A stretch of 64,000 nt of DNA from Limonium bicolor (GCA_023374045.1 CM041776.1:322363925-322427924), one strand, 5' to 3'. Counted from the first letter of the stretch, positions 23,191-34,509 are shown. Made by a program: numbers and translations. The notes: a model not told the origin generated them from the sequence alone.

Positions 23191-24428
23191 CACTAGTAGA
23201 AAAATGTTTTTAATGACGGCGTTTAAACCGGTTAAATGGACAACCGTGGTTTAAAGTTTATAAACCACGGTTTTAATAGAAACCGTCGTTTAAGGTGCAG
23301 CGCATATACCACGGTTTTTCCGGAACCGTCGTATATAGTTTAGTTACATACCACGGTTTTCAGGGCAACCGTGGTATATAGTACATGCCGGAGTGAATAT
23401 ACCACGGTTCTTGGAGAACCGTCGTATATAGGGTTTCTATATACCACGGTTTTGTCAAAACCGTCGTTTTTAGTCGTGGTCAAAAAAATTTAAATGACGG
23501 TTCCTTGTTAGAACCGTGGTATATAGTCTACGCGGGAATTCAAATTTTCGCCGAAAATTAACGTGGCTCTTTCTCTTTCTCTTATTATATATTTTCTCCT
23601 CACTCTTTTACAACCTACACTGTCGAACAAGGATGCTCTACAACTCTCTCTTCTTCTTCTTCTTCTGCGCCTCTGTAATTTTTTCAACCCACCGGCGAAC
23701 ATGCATGCTCTTCGCCATACTGGAAAACAAGGAACACATGTTGCGCCTCTGTAATTTTTGCAAACCTAACCGGTGAACAAGGACATGCTCTGCGCCTCTG
23801 TAATTTTTGTAAATCGCCGGCGAACAATGACATCCTCTGCGCCTCTAGTTTTTCACGGTAATTTTGTGCAACCCTAACCGGCGCTTCGCCCTCTCTCATT
23901 CTCTTTCACCGTAATTTTGCAACCTACCGACGAACAAGGAACATAATGTAACTTCACTCATTATTTAGCAACCCTAATACACAAACAAGTAACATACATG
24001 TTCTGGCCTGTTCATTCTCTTCTGTTTGCGCTCTCTGTTGAGAAATTACATCGAAGGCGGCGGCGTTAAAGCGCCGGCGAACTGGGAAAAAAATCGCAGA
24101 CTATAAACCACGGTTCTACATATAACCGTGGTTTATTGTTGATTTCTGTATACTTTATACCACGGTTTTAAGTAAAACCGTCATTTATAACGCACTATAT
24201 ACCATGGTTCAGACTCACAACCGTGGTATAAAGTCAGTGAATGTTCCCGGGAGAAGGGGTCTTAAACGACGGTTTCGACAAACCGTGGTTTTTTTGCTCA
24301 CTTTAAACCACTGTTATGAACCATCGTTTATCTCAATTTGTGAATATACGACGCGAGCATAAACCACGGTTCCTAACCGTGGTATATAGGCAAAATAACC
24401 GTGGTTAAAAACATTTTTTCCACTAGTG
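23191..24428. mobile_element. Non-autonomous CACTA (En/Spm) element
   Basis: The 1,238-bp element starts CACTAGTAGAAAAATGTTTT and ends with the reverse-complement CACTAGTG terminus. It has a perfect 3-bp target duplication CGG (23188-23190 and 24429-24431). Both subterminal regions are packed with inverted motifs of the type ACCACGGTT ... AACCGTSGT that form ~25-32 nt hairpins (about seven on the left, 23225-23525, and six on the right, 24105-24410). The middle (23570-24080) has degenerate repeats around GCGCCTCTGTAATTTTTGCAA and no transposase. Confidence 0.92.
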
Positions 24429-24822
24429 CGGGAAGAAAGCTAAGTAGATCTAAGGGTAGGATTTCTCCCTTTAGCTAGTATGGTACGTAGGGCTAGAAAG
24501 GTATATAGAGTGTAAGTCTTTTATGTCTTGCAATTTGTTTTATTCTGCCTATTGGCACATTGGACCTTATGACCCTAATTATCAAAAAAAAAAAGATATG
24601 ATTTCAAGTTTTCACATCAGTAAAACAGCATATATATACAATGAGGTTCATCTACCCTTTTCTGATGGTGCTTCTTAGCTATAGCTTATAGTAGGTTATT
24701 TTGTCTCTCTTCTCCCTCTTTCAATCGATCCCTTCCCAGATTCTTCTTCCTTTTCACTCACACCAGAACACGTTTATCATAACCTCGATTCGCTTATCTA
24801 CTTGCCACTGCCTTGAGAGGCG

Positions 24823-25340
24823 ATAGCGCACGACAAGAAGGTTTATGATATCGCTTGGGGTGGGGTTGGAGTTTTTGCCTTTGTATCGGCTGATGGATCG
24901 GTTAGGGTTTTTGATCTGAGGGACAAGGAACACTCAACCATCACCTACGAGAGTTCTGAGCCAGATACACAGTTGGTAAGGTTAGGATGGAACAAGCAAG
25001 ATCCAAGGTACATGGCGACAATTATGCTGGACAATGCAAAATTTATGGTCTTGGATATCAGATTCTCCACTTTGCCGGTGGTGGAGTTGCAGAGGCACCA
25101 GTCAACGTGAATGCTATTACCTGGGCTCCGCATATCTCCTGTCATATCTGTACCATTGGGGATGAGATGCAAGCTTTGATTTGGGATCTTTCTTCAATGG
25201 ATCAGTCCGTCGAAGGTGGGTTGGATCCGATTTTGGCGTATACAGCAGGGGTGGAGATTGAGCAGTTGCAATGGTCTTCCTCGTAGCCTGATTGGGTTGC
25301 CATTGCTTTTTCCAAAAAGCTACAAATTCTAAGGGTGTAA
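24823..25340 (+). pseudogene. WD40-repeat protein pseudogene (LWD1/TTG1 family)
   Basis: The sequence encodes the C-terminal half of an LWD1/LWD2-type WD40 protein. It starts within the fourth repeat ([14 protein letters not shown]), then shows [42 protein letters not shown] and [10 protein letters not shown], and ends LQILRV with a stop at 25338-25340. LWD proteins are nuclear clock and transcription co-factors that scaffold TCP or MYB/bHLH partners. The first ~200 residues are missing, a frameshift occurs near 25100, and Gln is replaced by TAG at 25284-25286. It is a dead copy. Family members are usually intronless, so a DNA fragment and a retrocopy cannot be told apart. Confidence 0.88.
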
Positions 25341-25589
25341 ACCAAGGTGTATTGTGATTTGTTGGGTGAGAAAGGAATGGTCATATGTACAATGCTAATT
25401 TGTTTTAACTGTACAATATTATTTGTTCAGCTGTTGTAGATGACTGGTAAACAATTGGTGCAAATGCATATTAAATTGTGGCTGTTATGTGTTATCAAGT
25501 ATTGAGCTCTTTGTTATTGTTATCTGGTCAATGTTGTAGGTGCTCACATGCTTATGTAGGTGCTCACAGTTTAACATAAAAGCTCTACA
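25341..25589. other. Intergenic DNA after the WD40 pseudogene
   Basis: No feature is seen. It may include residual 3' UTR of the WD40 copy. Confidence 0.4.
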
Positions 25590-26830
25590 AAAACTAATTC
25601 ACTTTTATAACATTGTTGATTCATTTTTAGGTAAACATAAGATTCACTTTGCACTAACACATCACAATGTATATGAAACTTTATAATCTGAAACTGAATT
25701 TTATAGCAGAAAATAGTTCACTTTCATAACACTGCTAATTCATTTTACGTAAACATATGATTCACTTTGTTAACACTGTTGATTTATTTTTACGTGAATA
25801 AGAGATTTACAAAAGGGAATCAGATTTTTTTAAAAAAGTGAATAAAAGGTTCAAGAAAAGGGAATCAGAGAGTTGCTTAAAAGTGAATAAGAGATTTAAA
25901 AAAATGAATCTCATAAATAGAGATTATTTAACTAAAGTCATTCTGATTGTTTGACTAGTGTGAATCAGAGGTTTTAGAAAAGTGAATCAAAGGTTGTTAA
26001 AAAGTGAATCACAAGTTTTTTACAAAGTGAATCAGAGTAATAAGAAAACTGAATCTCATAAGCATAGATTGTTTAACTAAAGTGATTAAGAGGTTTAAGA
26101 AATGTGAATCAGAGGTTTTTGTAAAGTGAATCATGGGTTTAAGAAAAGTGAATCAGAGGTTTAAGAAAATTGATTCTCGTAAATAGAAATTGTTTAACTA
26201 AATTGAATAAGAGGTTTCAGAAAAGTGAATCAGAGGCTTCAGAAAAGTGAATCAGAGGTTTAAGAAAAGTGAATCAAAGATTTTTTAAAGGTGAATCAAA
26301 GGTTTAAGAAAAGTGAATCAGAGGTCGTTAGACCCTAAACCCGACTAAAAACCCTAAAAATGCCTTCGACGAGTTTTAGCTTTTCTATGGTGGTTTTCTA
26401 GGTGTGTGGGGTAGGGTAATCTTTTGGGAATTTTTTCTGTACTTTACGTTGTCTTCACTGGCTTGACAGTTTTTTTATGAGAAGTGAATAATTAGTATCA
26501 TGTAACAGAATCAAAAGCTGTTCTAAAGTGAATCAATGGTTATTCAAAATTGAATCACATGTGTTTTAAAAAATGATTAATTTTTTGAACTGAATCAATT
26601 GTTTTTTAATGTAAATCAAAGGTTATTATAAAGTAAATCAAAGGTTATTATAAAGTGAATCAAAAGCATTTGAAAGTGAATCATATGTTTTAAAAAAGTG
26701 ATTCATTTTTTAATGAGATTTTTAACAGAAGTGAATCACATGTTTTATGAAACTAAACCAAAGGTAATTCAAAAGTGAATCGAATGTTGTAAAATGAATC
26801 ATTTCGTGTAAAGCTATCAGTCTATACATG
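25590..26830. repeat. Minisatellite with AAGTGAATCAGAGGTTTAAG-type ~22-bp units
   Basis: From about 25800 to 26330 and from 26465 to 26830 the plus strand repeats a purine-rich ~22-23 bp unit (AGTGAATCAGAGGTTTAAGAAA and variants). From 25590 to 25800 the same core appears in opposite orientation (ATTCACTTT). Units diverge gradually. Confidence 0.85.
26335..26465 (-). repeat. Central ~130-bp module shared with 30.7-31.2 kb
   Basis: The reverse complement of this segment matches the tandem module at 30749-31185 (GATTACCCT, CACCCTAG/ACACCTAG, CTAAAA.CGTCGAAGGCATTTTTAGGGTTT and GGGTTTAGGGTC). It sits between two halves of the GTGAATC minisatellite. Confidence 0.75.
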
Positions 26831-26998
26831 ATAATGAACCATTCGCCTCAAAAATTAGAATGTACTATGTAATATTTTTTACATTACGTTATTAACTAAA
26901 AGAATCTGATGTGTCTACAAAGAATTAAGACTATGCTCTAAATTTGGAATTATTCTTGTGAGTGTGCCACCTTCATTGATCGGATGGGCAAATGAAAC

Positions 26999-27514
26999 TC
27001 ATGCAGATTGAGCCTCTTCATCAACATTCATCATTGATTTTACTATACTCTTGCTCTTCAGAAATGTCCTAACTGTAGTTTTGTTTCTCCTTTTGCGTGC
27101 ACTATAAATCCTCTCTGTTGTGCTTTTCATCCTCTTATTTTTTTTCCTTTTGTGTTTACAACCTTTTGGATTTAGCACTGTTGTACTACCTTACCAACGT
27201 TTGCATTTGAAATACCATCAGCAGGTGGACATATAAATTTTTCAACTTCTTCTTGCAAATCTGTGGCTACATTTTCACACAAAGTTCTTGTCTCCATATT
27301 TGCTTCTCTTGCAGCAAGAATGTATTCAAATTTCCTGCGCATCCTCACTCTCCAATTCGGTGTTTAATTTGATATTGAAGTACAACCTTCCTCTGCTTGC
27401 TACTTGTAATGTTGATAGTTCATGCACATCTGCAGTCAACTCTGAAGATTCTGCTTCAATGTAATTACTAACTTGTAATACAGATAGTTCAAGCACACCT
27501 GCACTAAATGTCAT
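26999..27514 (-). pseudogene. FAR1/FRS-like C-terminal remnant
   Basis: On the minus strand, frame-broken pieces read AREANMETRTLCENVATDLQ, EEVEKFICPPADGIS, VLNPKGCKHKRKK and RIYSARKRRNKTTVRTFLKS, ending DEEAQSA with a stop at 26999-27001. The Lys/Arg-rich NPKGCKHKRKK stretch is typical of the tails of FAR1-related (MULE-derived) proteins. No SWIM or DDE domain is seen. The assignment is by general resemblance. Confidence 0.4.
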
Positions 27515-28070
27515 ACTAAATACGTATCATATCTCTAACAAAAGTGAATCATAAGTATAATTAAAGTGAATTATACACTGTTATGGAATGAATCTATTTC
27601 TGCTAAGACAGTTCAGTCAATATCTCTCTGTTTTATAACCTGTTAGATACATTATCATCGTAAACCTCACAACATAATTTGTTCTTCACATAGAAGCAAA
27701 AGTTTTAAAATCATTATCCACATTCGTTTATCAAATTTGTATTTGAATTGTGTAGAGTAGTACCATCAATTTCACTTCTGATAACAGTTAGGTTTTCTTT
27801 TGAACTCATGATTTCCACTGTGTGATTGTTGGGCTAGCTGAAGGTTGATGATGATGAACAATGATCAGCGATCAGCGATCGATGCGATCGACAATCAGCA
27901 CTTACTTCTGCAACAACACTTTTCTTCCCCCTTGAATTCTCCTTTTAATTCGACAACAACACTGAATTCTGCAGTGAATGTCCGTGATCTAAGATCTATT
28001 GGCGATAGTGAATTCGAAGGTTTGATCAGTGATCAACCAATAAACATGATACTAGGTTAGATTTCTCTGT

Positions 28071-28109
<39 letters not shown>

Positions 28110-29007
28110 GCTTCTACTTTTGAAACAAGAGAGCATAGAAGCGGGATTTTGAATCGTGCGGTTCTTTTCGCGTTGATTTCTCTAATACGCATATTCAGTT
28201 ATGTACGCAAGCATTGCCTTATTAACTTTTTTTCTTCAGAATTTTAAAGCTCCAATTACAATAAAACACATGGATGGAGCCACGGTAGAAGGTGGCGCAA
28301 GCGTCAGCCTCTCCGTTCTGAACAGAAAATAGCTAAATAGAAGAAAGATTATCCAAATATGAACAGGTAAATGTTTCATACAAACACAAATAGTGTACTT
28401 GTTGTCGAATCATCAAGTTTTTCTAGAATATCAAGTAACATAATCTTATGATATTACTTTAACACAATTTTTTACAATGTCTTGAATAGAAGAATTTATG
28501 AAATTTCATCTTTGAGTTCTTGTTTAATCGACATTTTATTATTATGTTGTTTAAAATTATACAGATAATATCGAGTTTTAATTCATTTTACTACCACTCC
28601 ATCTTATAGTCTATTAATGCCATGATTAAAATTCCTATCAAAAGTTTAAAATACCCTAATAGTATTAATTAACAACTTGACTTATAAAACATAGATCTAC
28701 ACAATACGAGGATAATTTAGACTTTTTATATGGGTTTTGACGGTGGAATTAATATAATATAAGACAAATGATATATGATAAATTTAGTAAAATTTAATGT
28801 TATCTTCAATAATTCTAAAAAGATAATGATAAAACAAACATTAATTGAGAAATGGGTGGTATTCAAACGAAAAGTTTATATGCTAGAAATTAATGAATTT
28901 TGATTAGGTTAAATCCTTAACGTGGAGAAGGTGGAGTTTTTTCCATCTTTGTTAGGAGTAAATTGCTTGAGTAGTATAAGAAAATATGGGTTGGTAGGTG
29001 AACTCAT
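27515..29007. other. AT-rich region, no gene seen
   Basis: Apart from the CT microsatellite and an unsupported 71-codon open frame (27845-28060), I see nothing identifiable. Confidence 0.45.
28072..28107 (+). repeat. (CT)18 microsatellite
   Basis: This is an uninterrupted dinucleotide run of 36 bases. Confidence 0.97.
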
Positions 29008-30419
29008 AATTATTATTATTTTTTACTTATTCAAAAAAGTAAGGGAATTTCACCAGATACATCTGAGGTTAGACCGAATTTTATCAAATACCCCTATCTT
29101 TTCAAAATTACTATGAGATACCCTTGAGATTTGGTTTTAATACGAGATATCCTTTCGTCTATTACTCAATAAGCGTCAGTTAACTTTTACAATTTCTTCC
29201 AATTTTACCCTTAATCCAATTTTCATGAGATACCTCTACATTTTGTAATAGCAACTTTCACCAGATACCCCTTAATACTTTTACTAGATACCCCTGCATT
29301 GTCACCCCACATTAAGATCATCATACTCACCTGCATTAACAAGTAAGACCACCAAAATAGAGCAAATTAATGGATAAAGTGAAACAAACAAAATAAGAAT
29401 GAAATAAAGCAACATCCATTTAGTTAGTAGCAACCCAAATCAAACCCACATACCCACGGAATAAAGCGCAGCCAGCCAAACCAAACCCACCCATGATTGT
29501 ATCTGTCATGTCATGATTATGTTCTTAGCTCCATTTAATACCGGTTTGTAACACTTACACTATGTTCTTTGCCCTGCAAACCCACCCACCCACGAAACAA
29601 ATCGTAGCCATCCAAACCAAACCCACCCACCCACAGAAACAGCAACAGGATGAAAAGAAGCAGCATGACAAATCAAACAACTGAGAAAGGGGAAGAGAAA
29701 TCGAGATATAACCAGCGACGCCCTCTACTCTTCCGCTCAAAATCCCAATAGAAGAAATCCCCAAAACTTACAAGCAGCAGCAACGTGCAAAATTCACCGT
29801 TATACCGTTTGAAACATTCTGAATTGTTAATTACATATTTCGACAGTTGCCTCGTTTGATTTTGTTCGTTCGTCTACAATACCGCCTAAATTTCTTTGTT
29901 CGTGAATTACCGCTATACTTCGTTTTGACATTGTTCGCTCCCCCTCAATTGCACAACATCGATGGAGATATACTGTGAAGATCGCACCAGCACAAATCGG
30001 GCCAAGGATGGAAGATATGGACAGCGTGTTTTTTTTGTTTGCTCCAGTAGAAATCCCGCCGTGTGGGTTTGATTTGGGATTTTTTTTTGTTTTATGGTTA
30101 AAATGCATTACGTCTTGGCTACATCCAATTGTAGCTACATCCCGTGTCTTTTCTTTTTTCTTTTTTCTTTTGTTACGCCCTCGGGCGCGTGGCGCCTCTT
30201 TTTTTTTTAACGCCACCGGGCGCTGTTTTTGTTTCTTTTTAAAGTTTTTCCTTTTTTTATCACAAAACCTTTAGATTATTGTAACTTTAACATATAAGTC
30301 CAAAATGAAAAAAAAATTATATCATTGTTCACCTAAATTCAACTCTTCAAAACAAGACCAGTCATGGATATATTTTGACAACTTTTAAAAAAATTATATT
30401 TACATATATAGTACACAAA

Positions 30420-30735
30420 ATGTAGAAGAAAACTTGTACAGATGGTCTTACAAACCTGTACAAATGTTCACTAAAACATGTACACCCATACGTAAAAACA
30501 TGTACTACCTCGTATTAAAAATATATAAATTGTCACATAAATCTATACGAATCATTAAATATGTACATCCTTAGATTAAAATCTGTACATATAAGGGAGA
30601 AAACTTACACAGATGGCCATACAAACATGTACAATGTTCATTAAAGAACATGTACATTCTCACATTTGAACATGTACATCGTCACATTAAAACATGTACA
30701 TTCTCACATTAAAATATGTACATTCTCATATTAAA
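30420..30735 (+). repeat. ACATGTACATTCTCACATTA minisatellite
   Basis: Degenerate ~22-bp units with a GTACA core, first array in this element. A second short array follows the central module at 31190-31320. Confidence 0.85.
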
Positions 30736-30748
30736 GTATATAACGGCT

Positions 30749-31185
30749 TCCAAATAGATTACCCTAACCCCACGCACCCTAAAACCCACCCTAGGAAAAC
30801 TAAAAAACGTCAAAGGCATTTTTAGGGTTTGTAGTGGCCGACCCTAACCCACGACCACAACCCTAAAAACCTGTCGAGTTAGTTGCTATAATATAAAGTA
30901 TAGAACGGTTTCCAAATAGATTACCCTGCCCCCTAAAACACCCCAAACCACCCTAGGATAGCTAAAAATGTTGAAGACATTTTTAGGGTTTGCAGTGGCG
31001 GGTTTAGGGTCGTTAGACCCTAAACCCACTACCACAAACCCTAAAAACCTGTCGAGTTAGTTGTTACAATATAAAGTACGAAACAAATTCCAAATAGATT
31101 AACATACCCCCAAAACACCCCCAAACCACCCTAGGATAGCTAAAAAACGTCGAATGCATTTTTATGGTTTGTAGTGGCGAGTTAG
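30749..31185 (+). repeat. Three tandem copies of a ~162-178 bp module
   Basis: Copies start at TTCCAAATAGATTA (30749, 30911 and 31089). Each contains CACCCTAGGA, a CATTTTTAGGGTTTG-like word and, except in the truncated third, AACCCTAAAAACCTGTCGAG and a GTTAGTTG end. The AAACCCTA words resemble, but do not form, telomere repeats. Confidence 0.85.
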
Positions 31186-32104
31186 GGTGGTCATACAAAC
31201 ATGTACAAATGTTCACTAAAGAACATGTACATTCTCACATTTGAACATGTACATCATCACATTAAAACATGTACATTTTCACATTAAAATATGTACATAC
31301 ATCCTCACATTAAAGTATAGAACAACTTATACATGTAAAAATAAGTTTTTTTCAAAATTGACAAAATATATCCATGACTGGTCTTTTTGAAGAGCTTGAA
31401 TTTATATGAAGAATGACATATTTTTTTTTCATTTTGGACTTATATATTAAAAGTTACAATTATTTAAAGATTTTATGATAAAAGGGGAAAAAACTTTTTA
31501 AAAAAGAAAATAAACACGCAGAGCGCTGGGCAAAAAAAAAACCGTGATGGTCGCTGGGCGCGTAAAAAAAAAAAGAACGGAGCGCAGGGATGTAGCCAAA
31601 TATGGCTACATCTACATGTAGCCAAGAAAATGGCTTAAAATGTGATAGACTAATAAAACATGAAATTAGAGTAAGGGTAAAATTGGAAGAAATTGTAAAA
31701 GTAATGAATGTTTATTGAGTAAATAGACGGAAGGGTATCTCGTATTAAAATCCAAATCTCAAGGTATCTCATAATAATTTTGAAAAAGTAGGGGTATTTG
31801 ATGAAATTCAGTCAAACTTGAGGGATACCGGTGAAAATTCCCAAAAAATAATAATAATAAGTTTCCTTGTCTTCTTACCCATGACATGGAGCTTCAAATT
31901 AAGTAATTTTTTTCTGTATAACAAATAAACATGACAATGATGACATCACATTTGGTCTATTGCCATGAATACCAATCGGACTGCTAGGAGCTCCAACACT
32001 GAGACTGCTCCGAGCTCTTTCTCCGCTAGGCACTAACCGTGATAGAGCTCTCTTTCTTTTGTCTATTTCTTCCTCTCTCGAGGTGAAAGTTCAAGCCTCG
32101 GCAG

Positions 32105-34509
32105 ATGGCGTCCCTCTTATGGGTTGTTCTTTTGATGTACATCTTTTCCTTCACCTCTGTCACTACAGCGGAAAGGTGACCGATTATTGTTCATCCTTTC
32201 TATTTCAGGTTTATCTAGTGTTTAGGTATATCAAATTATTCAAATCCGCAATGTAAACTCAATCAGGAGTTAATTTTGTGTGATTGCGCATCCTGATACG
32301 ACGACATCAAATTAAAAAGTTGCATTTATCTATCGTCTTTCTCTCTCTAATATTGTGCAATTTCAATTTATTTTCTGGGATTCGGTTTAGTGTGATGTGA
32401 TAAAGTCCGAAGCCATATCTTTTTATGGAGAGATAATGGTTTACCGACGAGGGTAACGGAAAATAGCGATGAAACACGTCACACAACTCTTGAATAGCTG
32501 AATATATGTGAACAGATCTCTCAGTGGCTTCAAACATTACACTAGCATCTAGGTCATCCTTGAGGTGAAAACAAATTAAGGAACTTGGTTACCTAGCTGA
32601 AGTGATAGCTTGATAATTTAACTTGATTACAGAGTCGCTGATGGTTTTTGGTTTCCTCTCTTATCAGCCTGATGTGATTAGTTATCCCAGGATAAAAATG
32701 CATTAGCCTAAACTCTCTTCTTCACTCTTGTTCTAGTACGCGAAAGGAGCTGAGAGGCAAGCGAGCTAACTTGAGAGCTTCAGTACTAAAGGTTCACTCA
32801 CTACGGTCTAAAAGAGTAGACCCATCAAGGGTTGTCTCAATATCTTGGCAACCAAGGTCAGGTACTTGAAAACAGATACATTAATTACTCATTAATATTT
32901 TGCATCACAAAACCCTTTAGTATCAGTGTGGAGATAGATGCCAGGAAATCTTCTTTGCCTCAGCATTTTTGTGGTCTATTTGACATCATATTTACAAAGA
33001 TTTGGCTAACTTGAGCTGATATTTCACTCTTTATGGCATGAAACTGAAGGAGCTTTTTTTAATTGTACTTGAAATCTTGAAGATTCAATTGCTTTTCTTG
33101 ATATCTAAATTACATGTTTTTGTCTTATTTCGGGAATATTTGAACAGGGTCTTCGTTTACAGAGGGCTGATTTCAGATGAAGAGTGTGACTATCTTATAT
33201 CTTTGGTAATTCTTACTGGTATTCTGTACCGGATTAGTAAGTCGAAAAGAGGGATCTTGATGAGGGACTTCATTTTGGTCTGCTGTATTCCAGAGACCTT
33301 GTCATAGCATCACTATATAAAGATCTGCTATTGAGTAAATTAACATCCAACAATACTTGTTCCATACTAGGGTTTGAAACCAAGGAAAAGCTGATTCTTC
33401 AAACAAGACGGGAACAATTGATGTGAAGGTAAATGGTTGCTGCTGCAAGGAGGTTATGAAATATTTACTGGTCCCCAATACATGCTTTTGTTTCTTCTTG
33501 GCTTTGATTATTTGAGGCAGCAATGTTGTGCTCATCTTCAGCAGTATTTGAGGCGACGTATTTGTTTTGGGTCATGTGCCTATCTGTTACTTTATCATCT
33601 TTAGTCGTTCAAGAAACTAGCTAAATAAGAACTTGATTGTTTTTCTGAATCAACAAGGGGTTTGGATGGAATGCATTCTGATTACAAGTGAATTTTTAGT
33701 CCTAGACAAAGGTTCATCCTCTCATGTTTCTGTTTTGTCCCATATAGGATGAAGTTGTTCTTGCAATAGAGGAAAGGATTGCAGCTGGTCTATTCTACCC
33801 TTCTACTCAGTACGTCTGCTGCTGAAATCCAATTCTTAACACCATTATTAGCACTGGATCTTACTCATATTTGCTATGCATTATTCTTAGAATATAGCAA
33901 GCCCCTACACGTGATGCATTTCGCTTCAGAAGCCGCCACGGAAAAGTACCATTACACACCAAATACATCTTTTCCTGCATCAAGTCAGCCTTTGATGGCA
34001 ACAATCTTACTCTACCTGTCGAATGTGTCTCAAGGTGGAGATATCTTCTTCCCCAACTCTAAGGTGAGAAACAAAGCAAAGCAAAGCAAACCATTTTTGT
34101 TTTCTAGAAAAACATTCTGATCATTGATCTGTTGTGTCTTTTTATCTCAGCTCAGGAAGAATGAATTAAAGTCCGAAAGACAGAGTTGGCTTAGACCCAC
34201 CAAGGGGAATGCAGTCTTGTTCTTCAACGTGCACGTGAATTCGTCCATTGATGCTTATGCAGTACATGAGAGACGCCCGTTGTGGATGGGGAAATGTGGT
34301 GTGCCATCAAGTTCTTCCATTTGCAGCCTGCAGTTGTGTCTGATAAGGAAGAGGTTTGGTTCAGTCTTGAAGATGACGGTGACTGTACTGATCAGATTGA
34401 TAGCTGCCCCCAGTGGGCGGCTAAGGGGGAGTGTGAAAGAAATCCGGTTTTCATGGTTGGTTCTCCTGACTACTATGGTACGTGTAGGAAGAGCTGCAAG
34501 GTTTGCTGA
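32105..34509 (+). CDS. Prolyl 4-hydroxylase-like protein with C-terminal ShKT domain
   Basis: Exons inferred from GT-AG sites are 32105-32175, 32737-32856, 33148-33205, 33371-33428, 33748-33810, 33891-34063 and 34151-34509. The ATG at 32105 starts a signal-anchor (MASLLWVVLLMYIFSFTSVT), as in ER/Golgi plant P4Hs. Family motifs are RVFVYRGLISDEECDYLISL, EERIAA, KPLHVMHF, LLYLSNVSQGGDIFFP, KGNAVLFFNVH and MWCAIKFFHL. The C-terminal ShKT domain is CTDQIDSCPQWAAKGECERN...YYGTCRKSCKVC. The iron-ligand HxD motif is missing (KYHY occupies the aligned HYDY position), while the distal His (AVHERRP) and the 2-oxoglutarate Lys remain. The nearest type is probably P4H12-like. Single-base gaps occur near 33376, 33391, 33786, 33810 and 34275. 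Restoring them keeps every exon phase, so they may be sequence errors. Confidence 0.85.

Larger units (their letters stand above)
21860..24594 (+). mobile_element. LINE-like retroposon remnant (ORF1-like), interrupted by a CACTA element
   Basis: A stretch of GC-richer sequence ends in an 11-base poly(A) (24584-24594). It is flanked by an 8-bp direct repeat TATGATTT (21852-21859 and 24597-24604, with GA before the right copy). Inside are ORF1-like coding pieces and no RT. This fits a LINE-derived non-autonomous copy, but the assignment rests on the tail, the short repeat and the ORF1-like C-terminus. A CACTA element sits at 23191-24428. Confidence 0.55.
30111..31617. mobile_element. Inner foldback element, TTGGCTACAT family
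   Basis: The arms of ~290 bp (30111-30400 and 31330-31617) are reverse complements. They begin TTGGCTACAT, followed by a GC-rich GCGCCCxGCG patch, pyrimidine runs, and the block ending ATATAAGTCCAAAATGAAAAA. The same family occurs at 50993-52326. The interior holds ACATGTACATTCTCACATTA minisatellite units (about 30420-30735 and 31190-31320) around three copies of a ~170-bp module. Confidence 0.8.
29008..31861. mobile_element. Outer foldback element (long inverted arms)
   Basis: 29041-29230 and 31665-31846 are reverse complements over ~190 bp. They share CATCAAATACCCCTAC-like, TACAATTTCTTCCAATTTTA and TATGAGATACC words, and the A/T-rich edges also mirror each other. It is non-coding and contains a second inverted-repeat element (30111-31617). 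The ends are not exact, and no clear target duplication is seen. Confidence 0.7.

Noticed and set aside
27845..28060. 71-codon open frame starting MMMMNNDQRS
   Set aside because: Low-complexity composition, no family resemblance and no splice context that I could defend.
29827..30216. 129-codon minus-strand open frame rich in Lys
   Set aside because: It runs across the junction into the inner foldback arm, and its Lys-rich part is the translation of a pyrimidine run.
30749..31185. Telomere-like AAACCCTA words
   Set aside because: They are scattered in a 170-bp module and not arranged as tandem heptamers, so this is not an interstitial telomere array.
30420..31320. CRISPR-like pattern of short repeats with spacers
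   Set aside because: Units are degenerate, adjoining minisatellite repeats in a plant genome with no unique spacers.
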